64,000 bases of DNA. Source: Malurus cyaneus samueli (taxonomy: Eukaryota; Chordata; Aves; Passeriformes; Maluridae). The notes under the pieces were generated by a model. The model was not told the origin of the DNA, did no database searches, and saw only the letters and a list, made by a program, of their open reading frames with translations. Below, one piece after another: positions 24,821 to 38,890 of this stretch (position 1 is its first letter; every line of letters begins with the position of its first letter). The translations under genes and the position numbers were made by a program. Where the stretch lies: assembly GCA_009741485.1 (NCBI GenBank), contig VKON01000151.1, positions 229,707 through 293,706 on the forward strand, read 5' to 3'.

Positions 24821-26059
24821 GTGCCTGACTCATCACCGCTGGTACCCATGGTTTGACTGGGATGTCCCCACTTGGACAAATCGTGGCAGATTGGCTGCCA
24901 GCTCCATGAAAACTCATCAAGTCATGCCATGTTCAGCTGTGGGATGAGACACTAGCGGGTCTGTGGTGGTCCACGGACTACCCTGACGTATCTCTGCCGG
25001 GTTAAATGTTGCACTGCGCCCAAAACTGCCACTGGCTGAATCTAGGAGCAGCTGGGAATGAACAGGGCTGAGCATCCCCGCTCGGGTTCGACCCTCCCCG
25101 CTCAGCGCGGTGTGCTTGCGACCCCACAGCAGCAGAGCTCCCGACTCCTGGCACCACAAGAGCCGCAGAGGACAATTCCTGATCTCCGGGACCGAAGCCG
25201 TCCCGTCCCTGCCCTGCTCATCCCGTCCCTGCACGGCTGATCCTGTCCCTGCCCCTCTCATCCTATCCTTGTCCCGCTCATCCTGTCCATCCCTGTCCTC
25301 CTGATCCTGTCCCGATGGTCCCATTCCTCCCTCACCGCCCGCTGCCTGCGCCGCCCGCCCAGCCCCGATTTACGAGCAGAGTGTGAAGCACAGACACTGG
25401 GCCACTGGGCTGAACAATGCGGGAATATTAGCCGAGTTACAAAAACAAACAAACCAAACCCTGCCGGGAGCCCGTTTCATTTATCTTCTTTTGTCCCGTT
25501 TTGCTTCAGCGTGAAAGTCGCCCTTTCAAGCGCAGCGGTTGCGTTCCAGCCCCGGCGGGCAGCCGATCCAAGGCGTTACACCGCGAGCTTCCCAAAGGCG
25601 TGTTTGCACAGTTCAATTCATCCCCAAATATTCAGCGGGCTTCCCCTCCCTCCAACCCTCCCGGCAGATTTTGCCCGAGAGCCGGGGGTGTAGAGCCCGG
25701 GGCCGGGATGGCGGAGCACAGAGCCTTTGTGTGCAAACACAGGCTGCTGTTTGTATTTGCCTTCCCACTGTCAGAGCCCGATTGTGCCGGGGCAGCGCTG
25801 GCCACCAGGCTGCTCTCAATATCCGCCCGGCCACCACCGCTGCCGGAGGGACGCTCCCCTCCCTCCCTCTCGGCCGCTTTGAAGCCAGGCATTTAATTTC
25901 ATAAGGCTTTGGGTAATCACGTTCCGATCTCCGACATTAACCAGAACTGACTCCCTCTTGCAAAAGGGGGCGGATGAGCCCGCAAACAGCCCCGGCTCGG
26001 GGCGGGCTGCGCCGACAGAGGAAGGCAAAACGCGGGGCTGGTTCTGCGCCGCTTATCAG
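24821..26059. other. CpG-rich intronic segment, no gene seen
   Basis: CpG density is raised from about 25,070 to 26,060 (for example cgctcgggttcgacc, cgcagcggttgcgttcc, cggccgctttgaagcc). It is a candidate CpG island within the intron, with AT-rich aggcatttaatttcataagg at about 25,890. No exon is recognised. Confidence 0.5.
25196..25317. repeat. Degenerate about 20-bp tandem repeat
   Basis: Five or so units of the form ctcatcctgtccctgcccg or tgatcctgtccc, C/T-rich on the plus strand. The copies differ by indels. Confidence 0.75.
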
Positions 26060-28399
26060 ATGGGGCTGGAAAACAACAGGATCCTGGCAGCAGCAGCCGG
26101 GAGCAGCTCTGCCCATCCCGAGGATGCTCCACAGGCTGCTCTGCTCACCTCGAGCACCACAAACGCTGATTTTTAAACCCAGACATTTTTCTCCTGGCTG
26201 CTGCTCTACCCACCGTTTACCATCCTTCTCTCTTGCTCCATTTACGGTCCTGATGCCTCTGTCCCATTCCCCAAGACTGGGTTTGCCGCTGGAAGAGGAT
26301 CCCTCTGCTCATGCATTGCTACCTCCCGTGGCAGCCAGCGGACCAGAAGGAGCCAGGGCCACCCTTCTGGGGAAGGTGTTCCGAGAAGAAGAGGAAGCTC
26401 AGAAGATCGAGGTCTCAGCTCCCCGCACTGTCCCTCCCTCCCCTCCCTGCACACAGGGCTCAGCTGTCCCCAGAGCATCTCCTGACCAAGCCAAGATGAT
26501 CCTTTGGACCCTGAAGGACAGACTTCTTGGGGCCGTGAGAGCAAAGCAAGTGCTGGGGCAGTCCCCAGTGAGTGTAAAAATTCCCTTTTCCAATCAGATG
26601 TGCTGTTCTTTGTCTCCTCACCCACTCTGGTCTGGCTGCCTGAGACTGGACCCTAAATAGTTACTGAGCTGATATTAAGGGACATTCATTACTCCCACAG
26701 AATAATTAATGATAATTCCCATTAAAATTGTCGCACTTGGTCAAAATAAAGCCCAGATCCCAGTGATCCCCCAGTGCAGCCTGGCAGGGATCTGGGTGAT
26801 GGATGGCTCCGAAATACCACAGGGAAGAGGACGTGGACACCTCATCCATCTTTCCATCCCAGGCTCTGAACTTGGAGCTCGCAGGCCGTGTGAGGGTGGG
26901 GATCGGGAGGGAACAGCTGGGCTGCTCCTCGTGCGGGCTGGGAGCGCACAGACCCAGCACGGAAATGGCACCGAGCCCGGAGAGCGAGCGCCGAGTGGGG
27001 ACTGCTGAGCCAGCAGCATTCCTGCCGTGCTCCTCCTCCGGTTCCCACCTGGGACACGGCGGAAGAATCTCACCTCCCTCCCTCGAGAAACTGGGAGCGC
27101 TCTTCCCACTCCATGAAGCACCATCAGCAAATCTGCGCCTACTTCTCCACTGGCAGAGAAAGTTTCCCACCCCAGCTTGTCAAAAAGAACAAATTTGCTG
27201 TAAAACAACCACAGAGACCCGCGCTGCTCCCAGCCTGTGTCAGTGCAGTGCCCGCTCCTGCCCCTCACGGCATTTTTGCCCTTTCTCGGGTGAAATTTGG
27301 GATGATGGGTGTAGGCTCTGGGCTCTCCATCCTCCCGTTCCTGAATGGGAGATGCGGTTTTGTCTCTCAAGCAGAGATTCCCAAGGTTGCTCATCCCTGC
27401 CTGTACTGGAATTTCCACTCACCTGCCCACACAATCTTTTTTTCCCTGCTCATTTCGGCATAAGATGGCCAAGGTCTCCTAGGCTCATCCTTTACCCTTC
27501 CCCGCCAATTCCTCCCCAGGGGAGCAGGAATGGGCTGAGGGCTGTGATTCCCAGTGCAGCATTCCGGGGCATCCTGTCTCAGCCCGAGAGGGAATCCCTC
27601 TCCGTGAGAAAATCCAACCTGGCTAACAACAGTCATTGGGCAAAGCCAGAGGTCCCTTCCAGCCCTTCTGGGAAATAATTTAGAAAAACCCTGTACTCAC
27701 AGGAAGGACTGAAATAAATGTTTGCTCCTTCCCTGCTCTTCAGCCCTCTGTCCGGGTGGGAGATGCAGACACAATTTTCAACCCTTCCATCAGTCACAAG
27801 GGGCTTTGAAAAGGTTGGAAAGGAAAATCTTGCCTGCAGAAATTCCAGCCCAGGAAATTGTCTTCCATAGTCTCAGAGCTGTGTGGGGGGCAAGAATCCA
27901 GGCTCTTTCCCTGCCTGCTGCTTTCTCTGCCCTCTGTAATCGCGGTGGTGCAGGAGGTGCCTGCTGTGGGCAGCAGTTCCGTGCCCAGTTTGTGCTGCCA
28001 GGTGAGACCTCAGGGTGCCCAGCATCATCCCCGCTGAACCTCAGAACAAAACAATTTCTCTGTCCTTATCACTCCATCCCTTTTGAATCCCCAGAATCCC
28101 TTAAACCAGTGCTGTACAAAATATTTCCATAAATCCAGCTCCCAGCAGAGCTGAGTGTCTCCTCCATTCCCGGGCTCTCCGGTCTTCGAACCTATTTCTT
28201 TAATATTTCCCACCAAAAAGGCAGGTCTTTTCCCTCTCCCCCATTAATTCCCTGTTTTCTGCTGAGCCTAAAGCAAACTCCCACTCAGTGTGGGGCTGAG
28301 CCCGTCCGCTCCTTGTGCTTCTGCCTGGGCTGGATCAGGAACAGCCGAGTCCTCGTTTCGCTCCCCGCAAGAGCCTCCGCGGCTGCAGTGGCTGCGAGC
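26060..28399. other. Intronic sequence, no gene seen
   Basis: An AT-rich patch at 26,655-26,755 (gatattaagggacattc, aataattaatgataattccc, aaaattgtcgcac) may be a small regulatory element. A possible CR1 remnant is listed separately. Frames up to 291 codons (26,803-27,678, plus) show no recognisable protein. Confidence 0.5.
27640..27672 (+). mobile_element. Possible old CR1 3'-end remnant
   Basis: The phrase agaggtcccttccagccc resembles the conserved segment near the 3' end of avian CR1 LINEs. The terminal ATTCTATG-like octamers are not evident, so this would be a small degraded piece. Confidence 0.35.
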
Positions 28400-28510
28400 A
28401 GGAAAAGCCTCCCTGTCTCCTTATCAGTCCCCAGGGCATCCTAATCCACTTATAAATGAGAGCTATTATGCAGATATCTTTTTAAAAGCCTGCCTGTCAC
28501 TCCAGCCCGC
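28400..28510. promoter_or_regulatory. Candidate small conserved element
   Basis: The sequence around ccttatcagtccccagg, ccacttataaatgagagc, attatgcagatatcttt and ttaaaagcctgcctgtc is AT-rich and motif-dense, and sits at the edge of a CpG-rich stretch (28,290-29,080). Inferred from composition. Confidence 0.35.
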
Positions 28511-29378
28511 GCCATTCCCGCTATCCGCACTCTGGAGCGTGGTCAGCGGGGATGTGTCTGCCGCGGGCACAGCCGGGGTTGCTCCGGGTGAGGATCTGGC
28601 CTGTCCCCGTCCCCGTCCCGTGCTCTGATCGCTGCTCAGACACGGAGCTCGTCCCCGTCCTGCCGGGCTGCAGAGCCAGGCTGAGCTCCAGGCCGTGCCA
28701 GCGCGGCTGTGCCCCGCTCCGTGCGGGAAGCAGCGGGGATCTGGCAGGGATGCTCAGGACGGGAGCTCGGCTTATGCAAAGCAATCGTTTCCTGCTGATC
28801 GCAGCGGCAGAGGCCAAACGGCAGCCGCTGCTCCGGAGGCACCCTGGGGACGGAGCAGATGTGGCTGTTGGGATCTGCCACCGCCGAGCCCTGTCCCGGC
28901 TCTGAGCCCTCGGCACGGCCGGTCCTGGCAGGGACCTCTCCCTTCCCTACTGAGAAACGGGGGGATGTTTTCGGTGCGATCATGAGCGTGCTGCAAAGAA
29001 ATCATCCCGGTGGGGCTGAGTCTGGGGGCTGTGAACCCTCCGTGTGCGGGGACTCAGCCCTGCCGTGGCATTGTTTTGCCCCGGCAGCTGAGCCAGAGCT
29101 CTCTGGGAAAAGCTGGATGTTAGGTTTGACGGGTTCTGGAGCTGCTGTGGGGTTATTTCTGCTGTTTGACCGCAACGAGGGGCAAAAAAAAAAAACCCTC
29201 TGCAATGCCAGGCAGGCAACCAGACTTCTCCAATCATCCCGACCCACAATCTTCTTTGCCCTGGACGTCCCCCAAGACAAACCTGGTGGGGTAAAATATC
29301 CAGCACAGCACCCTGAAATCCTCCAGAAAGCCCTCAGTAAAACTCTGCTTGCACTGCCCAACCCCAGGATGGAGCAGT
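28511..29378. other. CpG-rich intronic segment, no gene seen
   Basis: CpG content is raised to about 29,080. A 12-A run occurs at about 29,186. Frames such as 28,859-29,401 (plus, 180 codons) are not recognisable. Confidence 0.45.
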
Positions 29379-29472
29379 GGAGGTTTTTGAGGTGGAGGTG
29401 ACTAATGCAGGGTAAAGAAAAGGAATCACCTAAATTTAATGAGGGACACCAGCAACTCCCTGAATGAAATCC
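29379..29472 (+). repeat. Dispersed 94-bp repeat, copy A
   Basis: The sequence gaggtggaggtgactaatgc and its flanks recur at 31,382-31,475 with 83 of 94 positions identical and no gaps. It matches no family I can name. See the related finding. Confidence 0.9.
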
Positions 29473-31381
29473 TGCAGCTCCATAATAAACAAAAAAGCCT
29501 CCAAAACTGCTGTACCAAAAAGCAGGGCATCACAAGAGGGAGGCAGGAGAGATTTAGGGACAAAAAGGCATCAGCCCTCCATGGCCACAAAAATCCATCT
29601 ACCATCCCTGAAGGATGATACTTTAGGAATACAGAGACAAATCTGTGTAGGAATACAGAGACAAATCTGTGTACCCAACTTCATGGAGCAGGTAGAACCC
29701 CCAGAATCCTGGGAGTGCTTTTGCAGGCAGGATCCCTGCAGGCAGCATAGATTCCAGAGCCCTCGGGTGAATTTTGCTCCATCCCTGGAGAGGCAGCACG
29801 TCCCCCCGGGCAGGCACAGGGAGTTTGTGAGGCGAGGACAGTGGAGGCTGAATAAGGATGACATGATTTGGCCCAGAAAGAGGAGGGCAGAGATTAGCCG
29901 TGGACAAGCTCAAGGGAAGGCAAGTGTCCAACCCGGAGTGCCAAGCCTGGTTTTGTTTTAGCCTTAACTGTGCTTTTTTGTTTGTTTGTTTGTTGGTGTA
30001 AAAACCTTTCTGTTGGAAATCAGTTTAACTTTAAGCTTCCTGAGAATAAAAGCCTGTGAGAAAGCTCTGCCCATGCGAGGCTCCCTTGGGAGGCTACAAT
30101 GGGAGTCTCAGCAGCTTATGGGCCCAAATTTCTATGGCTACAGCACCCATCTGCTCAGCAATACAGTTACCCCTGCTCCTGCAGTTCCCCACGCAGCACA
30201 ATCCGCTGGGAGCCGCACCAGGATGGGCTGGAAAGGACCTGCAGCTCCATGGATGGCTCCTGGAGCCATGAGGAGTCCAGCCCTCACAGGGTCTGCTCCA
30301 GTTGCTTGTGAGGCCGCCCCAGTTGCAGTTTTCCTGGGTACAAGGACGCCACAATAATGCTTGGTGCCTTTCTTAACATAAATTATTTACACAGCCTCTC
30401 CTTCACTCCCTCTAAATGGGGAAACTGAGGCCCAAGATAAACCTGGACATCAGGAGTGATGGGATTCCTGCTATCATTGGGACGTAGAGGAAAGTAACGT
30501 CACAGAGCAGCTCCAGACTCCACCCGTGAGCCTTGCCTGGATCGAGCCACAGGCAGAGCCAGGCACCACCCTGTGTCTCACTGGGGTAGGGATGTGACAC
30601 TGTGGGATCCTGCTCTGGCCCCCTGGGGATCCTCTGTGGGACCCTGGGCATCCTCCGTGGGATCCTGAGGGTCCTGCAGGGGCAGTTTGGGTACCCTGCT
30701 CAGAGCCTCCCTGCCCCAGCTGTTTTTCCAGGCACAAAGGGATGGATGCTCTCACATCCTTCCCCACCCCTCTGGAGCAGATGTGGCCACAAGCAGGGTG
30801 AGCACTGGGGATGCTCAGAGCCCTCTTCTCCTTGCAGAGGCATTTGCCACTGAATTTCTGGGTCTGACTCCCACCCCGCCACAGTGCCTGTGCTGAAGGG
30901 GCAGAGGGTGCACTGGACATGCCCCTGTGTGATCGGGTCCGTGCCAGCTCTGCCAGTCCCACCCACACTCCGCTTCCCACTGCTCCAGCCAGAGCCTCTG
31001 TCCCTCTGTCCCCCTCGGGAAAAACCATTTGCAAAGCCCTGAACCACCACAGGAGAGGAAAAGACAGAAAGGCCTCTCCCACCAGCCCGGTCCTTCCTGG
31101 TCGGGTGACTCTCGGCCACTATGAGCCATTGCCAGCCCCTGGTGGCCCAGAACTTGCCCTGGCTCCCTGCTCTGCCAGGCTCCAGGGGTGCCTGGACCAT
31201 GCAGAGAGACAGGGGGCTGCTTGCCCTCCACTCCCCAGCAGGGCAGAGCCAAAGTCACCACCAGCTTGACTCCCTGTGCCGTTTGGAGGCCAAGGGGAAT
31301 GGGAGGAATCATCTCAGCGGGGTCCCCAACATCCCACTGTGCCAGCCTGGAGAAAATGGTTACACACAGGATGGGATCTGT
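29473..31381. other. Intronic unique sequence, no gene seen
   Basis: It contains a 20-bp direct duplication (ggaatacagagacaaatctg) at about 29,626-29,670, a short (TTTG)n run near 29,978 and a degenerate tandem listed separately. No coding similarity is seen. Confidence 0.5.
30592..30692. repeat. Degenerate about 20-22-bp tandem repeat
   Basis: Four diverged units share ggatcctgctctgg, ggatcctctgtgggacc, gcatcctccgtggg and gatcctgagggtcctg. Confidence 0.65.
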
Positions 31382-31475
31382 GAAGGCTTTTGAGGTGGAG
31401 GTGATTAATGCAGGTTAAAGAAAAGGGGTCACCTGAATTTAATAAGGGACACCAGGAACTCCCGGTATGAAATCC
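31382..31475 (+). repeat. Dispersed 94-bp repeat, copy B
   Basis: The second copy of the 29,379-29,472 sequence, in the same orientation, with 11 substitutions and no indels. Confidence 0.9.
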
Positions 31476-32690
31476 CTCAATCCCTCTGGGAGCAGAGCAG
31501 AGGAGGTCCTGTGTGGGAGGAACTGGTTTCCCTGGCTGTGATGAGGGCGGAGGGGACCCGTTTGCTATTTCAGCAAGCACTGCCCTGCAAATGCCGCCCT
31601 GACCACCACGGAGGTGATAAAGGCCCAGGTTTGTCTGGAAGGAAGATTTTCATTGGGAGTTTTTGGCAGGCACTGCTCTCAGAGTTCCTGGTCAACTCCT
31701 CATCTGAGGTGAAGTTTCCTTTCCGCTGAATGAGAAACATGCTCGGAAATTGCTCTGACATGAGACACATCCCAGCCTGGGAACCCTTCGGCAGTGGAGC
31801 TGAGCCTGTCCAACACCAGGCTCCCCCTGCGGCCTGTGCCAAATCCCCTATCTGGGAACACAATGTATTTCCTTTCCCTGCCTGCACTCACTCCTGGGTT
31901 TGTTAAACGCTCTCCAGGCCTTGCAGAGGGCCAAAATCTGAGCGGCGCCCAGCACCTGCAGCCACCGCTGATGTCAGGCACACGTGCAGGTGCTGGGAGC
32001 ATCTCCTGCTCCACGGGGAAAGGGCTGTGGAGATCCAGAGCTTGCTTTGGGAGTGGGGTCTGGAGTTCTCCAAGCGTCTCTCTGTCGGATGTAACTCAGG
32101 TTCATCTGGCACTGCTTTATCCAGGGCCAAGGCGAAGGTGTCTCATGCAAACTAAAGGGAAGGTGCTTGTTCAGGTTCACTCCCAGTCCTCTAAACAACA
32201 CCACAATTCCTGAAAAATTGTGGAACGGTGTCCATTGTATTTTAACGATGTTGTTAAATCTGGTTGAAGATTCTGCTTGCACTTCCCTGTGTCCACACAC
32301 ACTCACCAGCAGCTGAGCTCTGACAGCGTTTCAGTTCAGACCTTTTCCAGCTGCAATCTCCTCTCCCAGGGGAGCTGGAAGCTGCATCAGGACAAACTGG
32401 GTTGGAGACGGGGGCTTGGGCTGGAGCAGTGCTGAGCACACAGAGCCAGCCCAAGGCGCTGGGGAGAGGCAGGATGGAGAACAGACCTCCAAGCTCGTCT
32501 CCACGCTGTGTCCTCCCCAGAGCACTCCTGCTCACAGGCGCCTGGCCAAAGCCAAGGCCGAGCTCTGCATGGACGAGTTATTTGCCAGGTAAAGCTGGTG
32601 GGAACCTGAAGCTGTGAAAAGCTCTGCAGGAGCAGATCCCTGCAGAACATCTCCTTGGGGCAAGCCCTGTCCTCTCCATGTACGGGGCCG
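31476..32690. other. Intronic unique sequence, no gene seen
   Basis: No repeats or recognised coding content. Confidence 0.5.
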
Positions 32691-33065
32691 GGATCTCACA
32701 AGGGAGCAATAAAGAAAAATTCGATCTGGCTGGCAAAAACCATTCCCATGGGAAATTTTGACTTTCTGTCAGAAATTCCAGAGCATTTATTTTTCAGCCC
32801 CAAATAAGCATGAATAGGAACAAAGATTCAGTTTTGGCAGGGGGAATGGGTTTACCAAAGAGAACACCCAAATTTTCAAGCAAAGCAGACACATTCTGTA
32901 ATTTTGCTCCTTGGATGACAAGAAAAAGAAAAATAAAACCCCAACGATTTTCCAGAAAGCAAACAAGTAAATTTACGTAAAAAAAAAAAAAAAATTGCAA
33001 ACATTTTTTTCTACGCTTACTTGATACAAATTTGGCTGATTTGGCTAATTCACTTTTCGCTCCCA
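32691..33065. promoter_or_regulatory. AT-rich block at the edge of the CpG domain, candidate regulatory element
   Basis: Low-GC sequence (gagcaataaagaaaaattcg, gcatttatttttcagcccc, aaataagcatgaataggaac, gtaatttttgctcc-like) with a 16-A run at 32,979-32,994. It ends sharply where CpG-dense DNA begins. Confidence 0.35.
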
Positions 33066-33581
33066 GGGCTGCTCAGGGTGTTCTGGCCGCCCTGCTTTGC
33101 AGCGCTGGAAGGAGCCTCCAGCGGGCAGCGGCAGCACCAGCAGCACCTCCCCGCTCGTCCCCGGCCCCTGCCCGGCGCAGGCGGCTCCGCAGCCCCCGCT
33201 GACCTGCGGCCTGACTTTCTCTCGGGATTTGGGAGAGAAACCGGGGTGGGCCGGTGGTCATGAGCGAGTGGGTGGGAGTTTAATGGGGTTATTGTGAAGT
33301 TTATCTGGGGGGATTATTCCGGGCGGTGCGGGCTTGGCAGGGCAGCGCGGGGTTTTGGCCGTGGCTGGAGCTGCAGGCTGATAGGTGCGGCCCCGGGGAA
33401 GGCGCAGCAAGATCGGACTGCAGAAAATTGTTTTACGGGAGCTCTATCCTTGCAAAACATCCACTTCCCAGCAAAGCCGGCGGAAAAGGAAAAAACAGAG
33501 CGATTTTCGTTTGCGGAAGTCTGACGCGGCTAGGACTGCACACGGTCTGAAATGCAAAGCCTGGCATAAAAGTGACATATT

Positions 33582-34255
33582 TTACTGGAAACTGGGAATT
33601 TGTTTCCCTTTTATTGGAAATAAATTGGAAGGGAGAAGGATGGTAAGAGCACGGTGCCAGCACAATAACTGAACAGAGGCGTGTTCGGGAGCATTGGGAC
33701 CGCTGCAGAGGAGACGGGGGTCCGATAGCACCTCGAGATCGCACCGAAATTTACGGCATCGCTGACAGCGGTGACTTTGCAGGCAGGGAGCTGGTCCTGC
33801 CGGCACCCTCCATTGCCCCCCACCCCTCCCCCCGGCCTCTCTGCTGGGCAAGAAACACGCTGGCAATAAGCCGAGACGCCGAGCAATTGAACGCTGCCGG
33901 GGCAGCTTGACCCGCGGACCGGGGAGGAAAGCAAACCCGAGATTGAGAAGCTCGCGCAGCCGGTGCAGCACCCGCCGCTCTACCCCGGGACGATGAATCT
34001 TCAACGGCGGGTACCCGCACGGCCCGCGGAGAGTAGCGCGGCGTTGCGACGCAGGGGCCGAGGCATTCGCCCGAGGACCTGCCGTTAACCCGCGACCGTG
34101 CCCCCGGGAGCCGCCACCGCGTGGTGGATGTCCCGGTGCAGCCGGACCGCGTGCGCAGGCTGGGCCCCTTCCCTCTACCCGCCCAGATATATACTCGGCT
34201 TGGCCGTGCTCTCTGTCGGAAGAGCCGGACGCCGGCGAAGAAATGTGCTCCATCT
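33582..34255 (-). other. Possible alternative exon: 223-codon open frame behind a good acceptor
   Basis: After the acceptor CAG|AG, an ATG at 34,251-34,253 opens 223 codons starting MEHISSPASGSSDREHGQAE and ending at a stop at 33,582-33,584. It is Arg/Gly/Pro-rich in the middle and has no domain I recognise. The sequence is GC-rich, so a chance open frame is quite possible. An atatata at 34,187-34,193 lies inside it. Confidence 0.2.
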
Positions 34256-34266
34256 CTGCACAAGGG

Positions 34267-34396
34267 ACAACATCTGATTGTGTTTGGGGGAAAAAAGAAA
34301 TAAAAGGTAATAAGAGAGGGAAAGAAAACAAAAAGGAAAAGAACATTAAAAAAAAAATAAAAAGAAAAGTGAAGATGAAAAGAAATAAATAAAGGA
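34267..34396 (-). other. Long intronic pyrimidine tract (gene strand) ending near a strong acceptor
   Basis: The plus strand is almost pure A/G for about 105 bp (34,288-34,396), so on the NTN1 strand this is a T/C-rich tract. It is followed by tgttgtcccttgtgcag at the acceptor-like position 34,256. It may be a splice-acceptor polypyrimidine tract or simply a purine-rich simple sequence inside the CpG domain. Confidence 0.6.
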
Positions 34397-35299
34397 CGAG
34401 CCACTCCGGCCGCTCGGCGAGGTTTTTTTCCGATCTCGGAGCTGAAAAATTTTGGAAGACGTGCCGTGTTTTCGGTAAACAAGGCAGGGCAGGGCGGGGG
34501 TTGGCGCCGGCCGGGGCTGCGCTCCGCGGAGCCGGCGGGTCCCGGCGCGGTGGAAGCCGGGCCCAGTACGGGGCATCCCAGCCCCCGGGGCCGGGTCCTT
34601 ACGGGCACAGGGATGAGCACTGGCCCCCGAAACGGCGAAGAGAGGAGCGGCTGCACGCGGGGATCCCGCCGGGAAGCGGGGGTGGAAGATCGGAGAGAAC
34701 ATTCGGCGGGGTGTGTGGGGACTCAGGGGAGGTGTTCCCCAAACCGTTAACCCTTCACTCCGGACAGAGGCGAGGGACACTCCGTCCCCGCCCGGGGACA
34801 GCCAGGATAGTGCGTTTTCGTGGCTCGAGATGGAACGAATCGGCTGCTGCCCGCTTCTCATCCGGGCCTGGGGCCCCATCGAGTCCCCGCCGCCGCCTCC
34901 CAGCGCCGCCCGCACCCTTGAGGATGCAGGGTCTGGAACCGCAGGCTTTGCCGGGCTTTCCTCTCCTGTTCCCGGCCGCCTTCCCACTCCGGGGAGGGCC
35001 AGAGCCCATCCCCGTCCCGTCCCGGCTCGGAGCCCGGGGAAGAGCGGGGCTGCCGGGATCCCCGGACCGGAGCGGGGCCGTGCTCTGCGGGCCCCCGGCC
35101 GGGACCTGCCCGGGACGGGAGACACCTCCCGGCCAGTCAGGGCCCCTCCACGCTCTTCCGGACACGAACGGCGTTTTCCCGGTCTCCCGAGTGCCCCTTG
35201 CTCCCACTCCTGAGGTTCTTGGTTTTTCGTACTTTGCATTTCTGAGCTTCCCCTTGCTCTGCCTATCGGAGTCCCCCGGTAAGCCCGTCCTACTCCGCC

Positions 35300-37200
<1,901 letters not shown>

Positions 37201-38529
37201 AACAACGACTCCACTGGCGGCTCAGCCAGAGATCGCGCATCAGCCCGGGCGAGCGGTGGAGGATGAGCTACCTTCCCAGGTGCCCCGAAGCCCCAGTACG
37301 AAACAGCCCTGTGCGGTGTAGTGTTGGCTGACGCTCCCCAGGTTGGGTCAGCAGCCTTCCTGACGGCCACTCTCGGGGTGGATGGGGAGTGGGAACGGAT
37401 GGCCCGCCCTCGATACCGCCGGTGTCCGCGTGCACTCACAGGATCACACTAGGACAGAACGAGCAGCTCCGCCGCCTCCCTGACTGCAGCCAGCAGAGGG
37501 GACCCGGTGGGCGGCCGCTTCCCCTGAAGAGCCGGCAACCGAGAGCCGACGGAACCGCTCGCGTGAACGTGCCCACTTCTCTCTGTGCCGCCGGCCTCGC
37601 CACTGCCTTCCAACGGCGCGCGAGCACCAATCCCGACGGGGCCTGTCAGGGCGCGAGCTCACACAGAGCCCCTCGGGCCCCCGCTGGACACACCCAGCCT
37701 CAGCTGGGCAGGCCTCCGTCGGGCGTTTGGAGAAAGGGCGACGAGAGAGCTACGACCCTTGCGTGCAGCCAGCGGAGGAGCCCCCCCTGGCTCCCGCTGC
37801 TCCCCACCATGTGTCTGAGGACGCGTCGCTCGTGAGGCAGTGACCTCCGCGGTTCGCCCCGATAGAAGCGGTCTCCCATCCCTCGCGCACGCCCTCGCCC
37901 TTCGTGTTAGCTGGGAGCCGAGGACCAGCAGGGGGACATGGTCCCCGCAGGGCTGCGGATCTCGCCTGGTGAAGTGGGTTTGGTTGGGGGCTCGCCGCTC
38001 AAAGACCTTCTTCGTCCCCCTGGGACACAAAACACGCCCATCGCAACTTGGCCCGTTGCCGGATAGTTTACGGGGTGGGAACAGTAACGGGGGGGAAATC
38101 AACTGATCGCGAACTACTGGGTCTGGGCAGGTTGTTTTAGGGGACTGATGCCGGTGAAGAGGGGCGGCCTCCCCACCACAGCCCTGGGACGGACCAGGCA
38201 CAAAGGGGCTGCGCGGCGCCTGTTGCCGCCCCCCACCTCCCACCGCAGTTTGCTCTCCCTTAAAGCGAGGAAGGGGTTAAAGTGCGGCACTCTGTTCCCA
38301 GCCCGGTGTCCCCTTCCCACCCAACCCAGCGCACGGGTCCCCGTGGTGCGAGGGACCGCCCCCGACGGTCGCTGTCCTCCCGGTCCACTCCGGCACACTT
38401 CCGCAGTTGATCCCGGCCGGGACCGCGAGCCCGGGGGACGGCACTGGATTCGGGAGAGACGCGGTCCCCGGGAGGGAGCGGAGAGTTTCCCTCCCTCGGC
38501 TCCCGGCCGCCCTGCTCGCCCCCCTTCCC
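37201..38529. other. CpG-rich NTN1 upstream region, no other gene seen
   Basis: Dense CpG and GC-box-like sequence, presumably promoter-associated. Frames on both strands are compositional. Confidence 0.5.
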
Positions 38530-38890
38530 TCCCTCTTTGATTAAAAGGGCACTTTTATTTTTCCAACGAAGGTGCCCTCTCTCGGAGCGCTGCCCACGCC
38601 GTGTCACTCAAGCGGCCGGGCCCTGGCACGGCGGCGCGGTCCCCTCCCCGGAGAGCCTCGGCGATGCGGCCCGAGGGGACGGGGCTGCCGGGCAGCGGCG
38701 AGCCCCAGGCCGGCCTCCGCCCCCCCCTCCAGCCGCCCGCCCCTCTCCATGGCCGACGTGTAATTCCTTGCCACCGAGCTGAATAAAAAGTGGTTGGTTT
38801 GTTAAATTGAATTACGCTTCGCCCCTGAGCCCAGCGGGCCTGCGCTCTCAGCTTGCGTTTTGAATAGCGCCTCCTGATTACATATGCTCC
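38530..38890. promoter_or_regulatory. Candidate upstream regulatory element of NTN1
   Basis: AT-rich blocks bracket a GC-rich centre: ttgattaaaagggcacttttatttttccaa at one end; and gtgtaattccttgcc, gaataaaaagtgg, gttaaattgaattacgc, ttttgaatagcgcctcc and tgattacatatgctcc at the other. The motifs resemble homeodomain/POU sites. Located about 1.7-2.0 kb upstream of the start codon. Inferred. Confidence 0.45.

Noticed and set aside
33751..34656. 301-codon minus-strand frame overlapping the possible alternative exon
   Set aside because: It runs through the T/C-rich tract as poly-Phe/Leu/Ser and is in a different frame from the acceptor-linked 223-codon frame. I regard it as compositional.
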